Assembly (NCBI GenBank): GCA_001803045.1
Contig: MHAR01000008.1
Coordinates: 136,972 to 200,971, forward strand
DNA: 64,000 bases
DNA from: Ignavibacteria bacterium RIFOXYB12_FULL_35_14
GTDB taxonomy: Bacteria; Bacteroidota; Ignavibacteria; Ignavibacteriales; Ignavibacteriaceae
Reading direction: 5' to 3'
Made by a program: the position numbers and the translations under genes. Below the pieces are notes generated by a model. That model ran no database searches. It saw only the letters and a list, made by a program, of their open reading frames with translations, and was not told the DNA's origin. Each line of letters starts with the position of its first letter. Position 1 is the stretch's first letter. Positions 52,299-60,991 of this stretch are shown here, in pieces.

Positions 52299-54061
52299 AA
52301 ACTTTCAGACAAATATTCAGAGAAGCCGAAAATAAAATTCCTGGTATTGCAGCCGCTCCGGGGATTGTAATTGCTAAAACTTATTTATTCACTAAAGAAG
52401 CAATTGAAATAAGTGAAGGTGAGATATTTGAAGTTGAGGTAGCCAAAGCAAACCTTGATGAAGCTCTGAGAAAGTCAAAAAAAGAATTGAATAAAGTCCT
52501 CAATATTGCACGAGAAAAAATGAGCGGAACAAGGGCAGCAATTTTTGAAGCGCAAATGATGATCCTGGATGATCCTGTGCTGATCTCGGCAATTAAAAAG
52601 CGAATTGAGAAGGAGAGGAAGCTTCCCGAATTTATCGTGAATGATGAAATCTCTAAATATCAGCAATTGATGATACTTTCGCACGAACCTTACATGAAAG
52701 AACGTGCTCACGATATTGAAGATATTAAGAATAGAATTATCAGAAATCTTCAGAAAAAAAGGTGGCAATCTAAGATTCCCAATGATGCAATTGTTGTAAG
52801 CGATTCATTAACCCCTGCAGATACTATTTTACTCTCCCGCTGCAATGTAAAAGGATTTGTAACTGATCATGGAGGAGTTACATCACATGCGGCAATCATT
52901 TCGAGATCGCTGAACATTCCTGCAGTAGTTGGAACTCACAATGGAAGCAAGCTAATTAAAGATGGTGAGACGATAATCATAGATGGGTTTCATGGCTATG
53001 TTTTCACCACTCCGGCTGAAGACCAAATTAAATTCTATACTTTAAAGCAAGAAAAATTAATTGAACTTCAAAAAGGACTTGAAGAACTAAAAGATTTGCC
53101 GGCAAAAACAAAAGATGGTAAGGAAATTCATCTCAAGGCAAATGTTGATGTTACAGGTGAAATAGATATCGTGGTTACAAGTGGTGCAAAAGGTATCGGT
53201 TTGTATAGAACGGAACAAATACTAGAGGAACTCGGGGAATTTCCTAATGAAGATGAACAAACCACTATTTATACAAGACTTGCCTCAAGAATTTATCCGG
53301 AACATATCACAATCCGTGCATTCGATATCGGAGGAGATAAGTTCAAGTTTTTAGATTACACCGAACCGAATCCATTTTTAGGACTTAGAGGGATTAGAAT
53401 TCTTCTTGAGAATATTACTTTGTTTAAAACTCAAATCAGGGCTGTGCTTCGAGCAAGTCAAAATAAAAACATTCAATTTATGCTTCCAATGATTACAACA
53501 TTGAAAGAGATTAAGCATGCAAAAGAAATTATTGAAGAGTGTAAGAAAGAGCTTAAAAAAGAAAAAATAGTTTTTGACTCTAGAATGAAAATCGGAATTA
53601 TGATCGAAGTTCCTTCAGCAGCAGTGTTGGCAAAAGAATTTGCACAAGAGATAGATTTTATAAGCATCGGCACAAATGATCTCATACAATTTTTAATGGC
53701 GGTTGATCGTGGAAATGACTTGGTCGCAGAGCTTTATCAGGAATTTAATCCTGCAGTTATCCGGACCATTGCACATATAGTCCGTGAAGCAAAAAAAGCT
53801 CATCGTGAAGTAAGCATTTGCGGTGAAATGGCTGCTGATACTTTGGCTATGCCTCTTTTAGTAGGATTAGGACTCGATTCTCTAAGTATGTCTCCTGCGA
53901 CCCTGCCATATGCAAAAAGGATTATTAGGTCAATGTCATACCATAAAGCAAAAGAAATGGCAGACGAATGTATTGAACTGGGTTCCGAAAAAGAAATCAG
54001 TGACAGAATTGAAAAATTTTTCAAAGAGCATTCAATTATTAGGACCAGACAAATTATTTAA
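52295..54061 (+). CDS. ptsI: Phosphoenolpyruvate-protein phosphotransferase (Enzyme I)
   Basis: 588 residues from GTG 52295. The active-site histidine is His198 in DHGGVTSHAAIISRS. The C-terminal PEP-binding barrel has IGLYRTEQILEELGEFPNED, FDIGGDKFKFLD, NPFLGLRGIRILL and EVSICGEMAAD. It autophosphorylates with PEP and phosphorylates HPr. The spacing and overlap with ptsH and the upstream isoprenoid genes indicate one operon from 49997 to 54061. Downstream, 89 bases without a terminator precede the next gene. Confidence 0.95.
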   Translation: MKTFRQIFREAENKIPGIAAAPGIVIAKTYLFTKEAIEISEGEIFEVEVAKANLDEALRKSKKELNKVLNIAREKMSGTRAAIFEAQMMILDDPVLISAIKKRIEKERKLPEFIVNDEISKYQQLMILSHEPYMKERAHDIEDIKNRIIRNLQKKRWQSKIPNDAIVVSDSLTPADTILLSRCNVKGFVTDHGGVTSHAAIISRSLNIPAVVGTHNGSKLIKDGETIIIDGFHGYVFTTPAEDQIKFYTLKQEKLIELQKGLEELKDLPAKTKDGKEIHLKANVDVTGEIDIVVTSGAKGIGLYRTEQILEELGEFPNEDEQTTIYTRLASRIYPEHITIRAFDIGGDKFKFLDYTEPNPFLGLRGIRILLENITLFKTQIRAVLRASQNKNIQFMLPMITTLKEIKHAKEIIEECKKELKKEKIVFDSRMKIGIMIEVPSAAVLAKEFAQEIDFISIGTNDLIQFLMAVDRGNDLVAELYQEFNPAVIRTIAHIVREAKKAHREVSICGEMAADTLAMPLLVGLGLDSLSMSPATLPYAKRIIRSMSYHKAKEMADECIELGSEKEISDRIEKFFKEHSIIRTRQII

Positions 54062-54150
54062 CGATTTATCATTAAGGTAAATATATTGTAGTTGCTTTAT
54101 TTATTTCTTCAAATAACTTTCCATTAGTAAAATCTTATCTTCTTATTTAA

Positions 54151-57012
54151 TTGGAAAAACATTTGTTCGTCTCTAAATATTTTACTCTCAGTCTAAAACT
54201 TTATCTGGTATTACTTTTTCTAGTTTTTCAGCAACCTGCCGACGCTCAATTCTATTTTTTTGGAAGAAATAAAGTTCAATACGAAAAATTTGATTGGAAG
54301 GTTCTCAAAACCGAGCATTTTGATATTTATTATTACAACGAAACCGAACAGCTTGCCGAAATCGGTGGACATTTTGCTGAGGAAGTTTACAATGAACTTA
54401 AAGTCAGGCTTAATCATGTTCTGACCCGACGTGTTCCGCTCATTTTTTATAACACACATATTCATTTTCAACAGACTAACATAACTCCAGGATTTATTCC
54501 TGAAGGAGTTGGTGGCTTCTTTGAGTTCATAAAAGGGAGGGTGGTTATTCCATCAACCGGTTCATTAAATGATTTCCGGCATGTTATTCGTCATGAACTA
54601 GTGCATGTGTTTATGACGAATAAAATTTATCGCGTGCTGACTGATCACCGGATCCCAAGTGATGTGCTGCCCCCGTTGTGGTTTGTTGAAGGAATTGCAG
54701 AATATTTTTCAACCGATGTCGATGATCAGGCTGAAATGGTAATGCGCGATGCAGTTCTTAACAACTATTTTGTTCCCTTAGAAAACATATCACAAATTTA
54801 CGGTTCCTTTTTAATGTATAAAGAAGGGCAGAGCTTTTTAGAATTTGTGGAAGAGAAATACGGCCCAGAAAAAATTCCATTAATGCTTGATAATTTTTGG
54901 ATGTACACCAATTTTAATAAAGTAATATCGTACACTGTAGGAAAATCTATTGAAGACTTAGATTCGGAATGGCTGCTTCATCTTAAGAAAAAATATTTTC
55001 CGCTTATAGAAGACAAAGTACCGATTGAGAATGCTGCGAAGAAGATTACCAATTTTGGGTATAACTTTTCTCCTGTCGCTTATCAAAAAGAAAAGGAGAA
55101 ATTTATTTACTTTGTTGGAAACCGAGATGGATATTCTTCGTTATACAAGATGAAACTAGCAGAAAGAACCTTCGATGATGAAAATGAATACGAGGATCCC
55201 GAATTAGTAATTCGCGGTGAAAAAACCGAAGAACTTGAAACATTTCATCTTTTCCAAACATCAATTGATATCTCGAGCGATGGACAAATTGCCTTCGTCA
55301 CGAAAGCCGGGGGAACCGATGTTCTTCATTTCTTTTCTATAAGTGAAAATAAAATTATAAAAACTTTTAAAGGTGATAATCTTGTTAACATTGTCTCGCC
55401 CAAATATTCCCGTGATGGTAAAAAAGTAGTGTTTCAGGCTGTTGATCAAAAAGGATTTAGTGATTTGTTTGTGTACGATGTTTCGACTGATTCTCTGCTT
55501 CGTTTGACAAATGATTATTATGATGATAAGGAACCCATTTTTTCCGCTGAAGAGAGTCAAATAATTTTCAGTTCCGACAGAACGTCCGGAACGTTCGAAA
55601 AGAGGTACAATCTTTTCACTTTAGATTTACAATCTTTTCAGATAAAGTATCTTACTTATTTAAGCGCTGATTTTCACTCGCCGATAATTTCACCTGATAG
55701 AAAAATATTACTATTTACTTGCGATGAAGATGGTGTAAGAAATATCTATTCCGTGGAAATAAACGAAAACAACAATGCAAAAAAAATAAAAAGAATATCC
55801 AATTTTATAACCGGTGCATTTAACCCAAGATTTTATGACGATTCAACTATAATTTTTTCTGGTTTTGAAAAATTCAGCTTCAACCTATATAAGTTTGATT
55901 TGAATAAAACAGTGAAAGATTCATTCCTCACGATAACTGAAGATTTTCATAATAAAGACACTAAATGGCATGCGGAAAAAATTATGTCTGAAATTGAACG
56001 GAAGAATTATAATTACGATAAAGAATACACTTTAGATTATGCACAAAGCCAGGTTTCAACCGATCCCATATTTGGTACTCGGGGTGGTGCAGTTTTATCT
56101 TTAAGCGATCTTTTGGGGGATGATAATTACTTTTTCCTTATCTATAACACTGCAAATGTTCAAAGCGATTTTCTGAAAAGTTTTAATGTTGCATTGCAAA
56201 GAATAAATTTATCCGATCGTTCCAATTATGGATACGGAGTTTTCCATTTCAGCGGAAATAGATATGATATTCGTGACTCGGATGAATTTTACTTTGAAAG
56301 AAGCTTTGGCGGATTTTTTCTTTTAAATTTTCCTATCTCCAAATTTCAAAGATTGGAAACAAGTGTTTCGTTAGTTAACTCAGATAAAGAAGTTATCAGT
56401 GGAGTAATTGAGCGTAAAGCTTTACTGCTCAGCAATACGCTGTCATGGGTAATGGACAACTCGCTTTGGGGCCCGTCTGGACCTTTGGATGGAATACGTG
56501 CTCGTCTGCTGCTGGGTTACACTGGTGATGTAAAATTCAGCAACGTAAATTACTTCACTTTTATTGCAGATTTTAGACAATACTTCCGATTAAGCTTCAG
56601 ATCCGCACTAGCATTTAGAAGCGCTCTTTTCTATAATGAAGGCAAAGAAGCAAGAAGATATTTTATGGGAGGAAGCTGGGATTTGAGGGGATGGCCTCGC
56701 TGGTCTATTCGTGGCGAAAAGCTATGGCTCTCATCACTCGAACTGCGCTTCCCGTTAATTGATGAAATTAGAATTAGATTTCCATTTCTTGGTTTAGGAT
56801 TTTTTGGAATTCGCGGTGCTCTCTTTGCCGATGCCGGCGGCGCTTGGGACACGGATTATAGAACTACTTTAGGAAGCATGGGAGGAGGAATTCGTTTTAA
56901 TCTTTTCGGTGTACTTGTACTCAGATATGATGTTGGTAAGAAGATAGAAAATAATTTATCGAATTTTCAAGACGGATTATTTTATCAATTCTTTTTTGGA
57001 TGGGATTTCTGA
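54151..57012 (+). CDS. Envelope protein with gluzincin-like, beta-propeller and Omp85-like regions
   Basis: 953 residues, TTG start. A signal region ends at QQPADAQF. The first domain (about 45-270) is a MA-type metallopeptidase with a zinc motif His148-Glu149-x2-His152 (RHELVHVF) and, at a typical gluzincin distance, Glu184 in WFVEGIAEYFS. TolB/WD-like repeats follow (about 300-600: IDISSDGQIAFVTKAG, SPKYSRDGKKVVFQA, IISPDRKILLFTCDEDG). The C-terminal 250 residues resemble an Omp85/surface-antigen barrel (GGSWDLRGWPRW, ALFADAGGAWD, ending FFFGWDF). It is coupled by a 13-base overlap to a BamB-like lipoprotein, which suggests a role in outer membrane assembly or turnover. Function is unproven. 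Confidence 0.75.
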   Translation: MEKHLFVSKYFTLSLKLYLVLLFLVFQQPADAQFYFFGRNKVQYEKFDWKVLKTEHFDIYYYNETEQLAEIGGHFAEEVYNELKVRLNHVLTRRVPLIFYNTHIHFQQTNITPGFIPEGVGGFFEFIKGRVVIPSTGSLNDFRHVIRHELVHVFMTNKIYRVLTDHRIPSDVLPPLWFVEGIAEYFSTDVDDQAEMVMRDAVLNNYFVPLENISQIYGSFLMYKEGQSFLEFVEEKYGPEKIPLMLDNFWMYTNFNKVISYTVGKSIEDLDSEWLLHLKKKYFPLIEDKVPIENAAKKITNFGYNFSPVAYQKEKEKFIYFVGNRDGYSSLYKMKLAERTFDDENEYEDPELVIRGEKTEELETFHLFQTSIDISSDGQIAFVTKAGGTDVLHFFSISENKIIKTFKGDNLVNIVSPKYSRDGKKVVFQAVDQKGFSDLFVYDVSTDSLLRLTNDYYDDKEPIFSAEESQIIFSSDRTSGTFEKRYNLFTLDLQSFQIKYLTYLSADFHSPIISPDRKILLFTCDEDGVRNIYSVEINENNNAKKIKRISNFITGAFNPRFYDDSTIIFSGFEKFSFNLYKFDLNKTVKDSFLTITEDFHNKDTKWHAEKIMSEIERKNYNYDKEYTLDYAQSQVSTDPIFGTRGGAVLSLSDLLGDDNYFFLIYNTANVQSDFLKSFNVALQRINLSDRSNYGYGVFHFSGNRYDIRDSDEFYFERSFGGFFLLNFPISKFQRLETSVSLVNSDKEVISGVIERKALLLSNTLSWVMDNSLWGPSGPLDGIRARLLLGYTGDVKFSNVNYFTFIADFRQYFRLSFRSALAFRSALFYNEGKEARRYFMGGSWDLRGWPRWSIRGEKLWLSSLELRFPLIDEIRIRFPFLGLGFFGIRGALFADAGGAWDTDYRTTLGSMGGGIRFNLFGVLVLRYDVGKKIENNLSNFQDGLFYQFFFGWDF

Positions 57013-58166
57013 GAAAAATATTTACATATCTGTCATTTATAATTTTTATTGGTGGCTGCGCGCCATCACTTATAAAATTAGATACCTACAAGGATGATAA
57101 TCCTTACTCGCAATATGGAAATTCCTCTCAACGCAAATTTTACCATGAGCAGCCGATTAGTATAGACTTTACTGAAAAATGGGAATCACAAATTAATGGA
57201 GGGTTTTCAAATTCATCTGTTACAGTTTATGACAGCGCTGTTTTTGTGAATGACTTATCAGGCAGAATTTATTGCTTTTCACTTGCAACTGGAAAAACTC
57301 TCGGACAATTAAGGTATAAAGGATCAATTTTTACAACTCCTATAATCCAAAAATCCTTAATAATTTTTGCTGTTGTAAATCATAAGGGAAATATATCTAC
57401 TCTCTACTTTTATGATTTTAAAGAAGGTAAAGAACTTTCATCAGTTGAAATTGAGGGGAGGGTTATAAATCAATTATTGAAAATAGATGATGGAATAATA
57501 TTATTATCGGAAACAGGACATCTATATAAATTTGATTTCACTGGAAATTTAATTTGGTATTATGAAGCAAAATCTTTTTGCCATAGCAACCCTGCATCAA
57601 ATAATAAAGTTATTGTTTTTGGAAATGATAACGGAGAAATAATAAGTATTGATCAAAGGGATGTATTACGTAACAACGATCCTAACAGCAAACTTATTTT
57701 CCGTGAAAAAATTGGTCATCCTTTTTTTAGTGGAGCAATTATCTTTACCAACGAAATTTACATCGGAAATGATGATGGAAATATCTACTCAATTGATTTA
57801 AATAGTGGTAATGTTAATTGGTCATTTCAAACCGGGGCAAAGATTAAAATGGAAGCCGTTGTGACTGAAGATGAAATTTTTATCGGAAATCTTAACGGTG
57901 AACTTTACAAGCTCGCAAAAGATGGAAAACAGATATGGAGGTTGGATACTAAAGGTTTGATGAACATGACTCCAATCTTAACGAATGATTACTTGATTTT
58001 GCCTGATACAAACAAGAAGGTTTATATTGTATCCCGGGACAATGGTGAGATTGTCAATTCATTAACATTGGAAGGAAGAGTGAAACTTAGTCCTGTAATA
58101 AATAAAAATTTATTATTCATCGGTTTTGAAAATGGAAATCTAAGAGCATATGAAATCACCCAATGA
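57000..58166 (+). CDS. Lipoprotein with PQQ-like beta-propeller (BamB-like)
   Basis: 388 residues. The lipobox is IFIGGCAPS, so the protein is probably anchored to an outer membrane leaflet. It then carries repeated strands of the PQQ-enzyme type: VYDSAVFVNDLSGRIYCFSL, EIYIGNDDGNIYSIDLNSGN, EIFIGNLNGELYKLAKDG and LLFIGFENGNLRAYEI, with Asp-Gly or Asn-Gly turns. BamB, a partner of the BamA barrel, has this fold. The ATG lies inside the last codons of the preceding Omp85-like gene and the end overlaps the next gene by 17 bases, so the three form one unit. Confidence 0.82.
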   Translation: MGFLRKIFTYLSFIIFIGGCAPSLIKLDTYKDDNPYSQYGNSSQRKFYHEQPISIDFTEKWESQINGGFSNSSVTVYDSAVFVNDLSGRIYCFSLATGKTLGQLRYKGSIFTTPIIQKSLIIFAVVNHKGNISTLYFYDFKEGKELSSVEIEGRVINQLLKIDDGIILLSETGHLYKFDFTGNLIWYYEAKSFCHSNPASNNKVIVFGNDNGEIISIDQRDVLRNNDPNSKLIFREKIGHPFFSGAIIFTNEIYIGNDDGNIYSIDLNSGNVNWSFQTGAKIKMEAVVTEDEIFIGNLNGELYKLAKDGKQIWRLDTKGLMNMTPILTNDYLILPDTNKKVYIVSRDNGEIVNSLTLEGRVKLSPVINKNLLFIGFENGNLRAYEITQ

Positions 58167-58737
58167 GGCTTTCTTTATCTTAATCTTCATCTTAATCTTG
58201 AACGCTCTTTCGGTGAATACTTTTGCTCAAGAAATTAATTCGACTTTAATACTCTCCGGCAATTTGGATTCTTTAAAATCAGATCCTCAGGTGCCGATAA
58301 AAGAAGTCTTATTGAACTCAAGCCCGCAGGACGCTTATGTTTTTTACAACGACAGCTTAATTGGGAATACTCCATTATTTGTCCAAAACAGTTTTACAAA
58401 ATTAACATTAAGAAAAAGCGGTTATGATGATACTCATATTTTATTCGATGATATTATTCCGGGTAAAGTGGTTCCAATGAATTATAGTGGCCAAGAAAAA
58501 GAAAAGAGCTTTTTCGAAAAAGACATTTTCAAAATTCTAACTGCCGGAATTGTTGTGCTGGGTGGAGCAACTGCCTACTTTAAGATTAAAGCTGATAATA
58601 AATTTGAGGAGTATGAATTCTCGGGTAACAGCAAATTACTTGATGAAACAAGAAAATATGATCTTATCAGCGGGATTACTTTCGGAGCTTTGCAAATAAA
58701 CTTCGGATTGTTGCTTTATTATTTCCTGAGCGAATGA
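58150..58737 (+). CDS. Small PEGA-domain-like membrane protein
   Basis: 195 residues. The signal peptide (FFILIFILILNALSVNTFAQ) is followed by a PEGA-like beta domain (about 50-115: EVLLNSSPQDAYVFYNDSLI, GNTPLFVQ, LRKSGYDD) and then two hydrophobic segments near 130-146 and 173-192. PEGA domains are usually carbohydrate-binding or structural parts of envelope proteins. It overlaps the BamB-like gene by 17 bases and prmC by four, so it is probably part of the same transcript. No specific function is apparent. Confidence 0.7.
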   Translation: MKSPNEAFFILIFILILNALSVNTFAQEINSTLILSGNLDSLKSDPQVPIKEVLLNSSPQDAYVFYNDSLIGNTPLFVQNSFTKLTLRKSGYDDTHILFDDIIPGKVVPMNYSGQEKEKSFFEKDIFKILTAGIVVLGGATAYFKIKADNKFEEYEFSGNSKLLDETRKYDLISGITFGALQINFGLLLYYFLSE

Positions 58738-59591
58738 TGTTAACAGTTTTAGAAGCACTAAATAGTGCCTCAGATTATCTTAAGAATAAAGGGATCAAAT
58801 CTGCACGATTGAACGCTGAACTATTGCTTGCTCACATCTTAAACTGTAAAAGATTAGAAATGTACCTGTCATTTGACCGTCCCCTTCAAAAAGCAGAAAC
58901 CGATTCTTACCGGGAACTTCTTAAAAGACGAAGTGGATTTGAACCTCTGCAATACATCATTGGCAAAGTCGAATTTTACGGACTCGAGATTGAAGTCAAT
59001 CGTTCGGTACTTATCCCGAGGCCAGAAACAGAACTGCTAGTCGAAGCGATCATCGAATTGGTTGGGAAAGATTCAGCGATAAATATTTTGGATATCGGAT
59101 CCGGAAGCGGAAATATTTCAATTGCATTAGCCAAAAATATTCCAAGCTGTAAAGTTATTGGAATAGATATCAGTGAAAAAGCAATCGAGATTTCTAAAAA
59201 AAATGCAAAGCTAAATGAAGTGGAGAATCAATTGATATTTGTAAATAAAAATATTTTGAATGGATTTGAGATAGGGGAGAGCCGGTTTGATGTTGTTGTT
59301 TCAAATCCACCGTATGTTTCGGTTAACGATTTTGCTAATCTTGATCCTGAGCTTCGTCTTTATGAACCGAAAATCGCTCTGACTGATGAGAATGATGGAT
59401 TAAGCTTTTACAGAAAAATTTCTTCTTTATCAGGATCATTACTAAAAAATAATGGCAAAATATTTTTTGAAATCGGTGCTGGTCAATCAGAAGCAGTAAA
59501 GAAAATATTAATGGATGATGACTATAACAACATTGTAATAAAAAAAGATTTCTCTGACATTGATCGAATAATAATTGGAGAGAAGACTTGA
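58734..59591 (+). CDS. prmC: Release factor glutamine methyltransferase PrmC
   Basis: 285 residues. The N-terminal helical domain contains EALNSASDYLKNKGIKSARL and RRSGFEPLQYIIGKVEFYGL. The methyltransferase core has LIPRPETELLVEAI, ILDIGSGSGNISIALAKNIP for AdoMet, and the catalytic NPPY at Asn191-Tyr194 (VVSNPPYVS). It methylates the glutamine of the GGQ motif of RF1/RF2. Its start overlaps the PEGA protein and its end overlaps dtd by four bases. prmC often pairs with prfA, but no prfA is near. Confidence 0.95.
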   Translation: MMLTVLEALNSASDYLKNKGIKSARLNAELLLAHILNCKRLEMYLSFDRPLQKAETDSYRELLKRRSGFEPLQYIIGKVEFYGLEIEVNRSVLIPRPETELLVEAIIELVGKDSAINILDIGSGSGNISIALAKNIPSCKVIGIDISEKAIEISKKNAKLNEVENQLIFVNKNILNGFEIGESRFDVVVSNPPYVSVNDFANLDPELRLYEPKIALTDENDGLSFYRKISSLSGSLLKNNGKIFFEIGAGQSEAVKKILMDDDYNNIVIKKDFSDIDRIIIGEKT

Positions 59592-60037
59592 AAGCAGTTA
59601 TTCAAAGAGTTTCATCTGGCAGTGTTTTAATTAAATCTGAAAATTATGAACGAGAAATAAAAAAAGGATTTGTTATTTTGCTCGGCATTCGAAATGGCGA
59701 TAGTGAAAACGATTCAATCTTCCTGGCAGATAAATGTTCTAATCTTAGAGTATTTGAAGATAAAGAGGAAAGGATGAATTTATCTTTGAAAGATGTTGAT
59801 GGTGAGGTGCTTGTTATTTCGCAGTTCACTCTTTATGGCGATGCACAGCGTGGAAATCGCCCAAGCTTTATTGAAGCAGCTAAACCCGATATTGCAATTC
59901 CGCTTTATGAGAAATTTATTCAAAAAATGAAAGTTAATTTAGGTGATGAAAAAGTAAAAGAAGGTATTTTTGGGGCAATGATGGAGGTAAAAATAATTAA
60001 CGATGGCCCGGTTACAATAATTATTGATTCAAAGTGA
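59588..60037 (+). CDS. dtd: D-aminoacyl-tRNA deacylase
   Basis: 149 residues from TTG 59588, overlapping the end of prmC. MKAVIQRVSSGSVLI opens the protein; SQFTLYGDAQRGNRPSF holds the SQFTL motif (Ser78-Leu82). The second conserved motif, usually NNGPVT, is NDGPVT (Asn138-Thr143), keeping the Gly-Pro pair that excludes L-amino acids. It recycles D-aminoacyl-tRNAs such as D-Tyr-tRNA. The frame ends at 60037 and the next gene begins 48 bases later. Confidence 0.94.
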   Translation: MKAVIQRVSSGSVLIKSENYEREIKKGFVILLGIRNGDSENDSIFLADKCSNLRVFEDKEERMNLSLKDVDGEVLVISQFTLYGDAQRGNRPSFIEAAKPDIAIPLYEKFIQKMKVNLGDEKVKEGIFGAMMEVKIINDGPVTIIIDSK

Positions 60038-60085
60038 GCAGACGCAAACACAAAATTAATTCGAACCATACTTTAGAGTTTTCTT

Positions 60086-60991
60086 GTGAATAATATCCTG
60101 ATGATCTTTATTGATGGCGTTGGAATAGGAAACAAAGATTATTCATCTAATCCTTTCTTTAAATATGGCTTTAAAACATTTGAAAAATTCTTCGGAGGAA
60201 TACCTTCATTACAAAATTCTAAACTGGAAACTGACAATCGTTTTTTATTTCCCGTTGATGCGTGTCTTGGAGTTGAGGGATTACCTCAAAGCGGTACGGG
60301 ACAAACATCAATTTTTTGCGGAATAAATGCCCCTAGGATAATTGGGCAGCATTTCGGTCCTTATCCTTACTCTACATTAGTGCCAATCATCAAAGAAAAA
60401 AATATTTTCAAATATTTTCTTGATAAAAAACAAAAAGTAACATTTGCAAATGCTTATCCCAAAATATTTTTTGATTATATCAATTCCGGTAAGAAGAGAC
60501 TAAGCGCCACATCGTTGATGTGCCAGCTAAACGGAATGAGGTTGAATAAGGTTACGGATGTCCGGCATGGTAAAGCATTAACTGCTGAAATCACAAATGA
60601 ACGTTGGAATAAAAAGCTTGGTTACACATTGCCAATTATTTCTCCGGAAACCGCAGCACGAAGATTACTGCGAATAGCATCGCAAAATTCCTTTACTCTT
60701 TATGAGTATTTTCTGACCGATCACATCGGTCATGGCAGATATGAAGATGAATATGAACAGATTATAAATAATCTTGATAGATTTTTATATAAAATATTTG
60801 AAAAAATGTATTATAATAATTCTACTTTAATAATTTGCTCCGACCACGGGAATCTAGAAGATACATCGATTAAAACGCATACTCTCAATCCTGCATTGAT
60901 GATCGCGGCAGGAAAAAATGCTCAACAAATATCCAAGCAGGTTGATGATCTGACAAAAATTAAAGGTGCCATAATAAATCTCTTCAAATGA
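60086..60991 (+). CDS. Alkaline phosphatase/phosphoglycerate mutase-superfamily metalloenzyme
   Basis: 301 residues, GTG start. NILMIFIDGVGIG carries the metal-binding aspartate at the start. GLPQSGTGQTSIFCGINAP holds the nucleophilic Ser/Thr position of the superfamily, and EYFLTDHIGHGRYED with IICSDHGNLEDTSI supply the remaining metal ligands, all in the order seen in iPGM-type enzymes. It is much shorter than a full phosphoglycerate mutase (about 510) and lacks the inserted phosphatase half. Substrate unknown: it is probably a phosphomutase or phosphodiesterase of the Bacteroidota metalloenzyme group. Its end overlaps comEC by four bases. Confidence 0.8.
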   Translation: MNNILMIFIDGVGIGNKDYSSNPFFKYGFKTFEKFFGGIPSLQNSKLETDNRFLFPVDACLGVEGLPQSGTGQTSIFCGINAPRIIGQHFGPYPYSTLVPIIKEKNIFKYFLDKKQKVTFANAYPKIFFDYINSGKKRLSATSLMCQLNGMRLNKVTDVRHGKALTAEITNERWNKKLGYTLPIISPETAARRLLRIASQNSFTLYEYFLTDHIGHGRYEDEYEQIINNLDRFLYKIFEKMYYNNSTLIICSDHGNLEDTSIKTHTLNPALMIAAGKNAQQISKQVDDLTKIKGAIINLFK

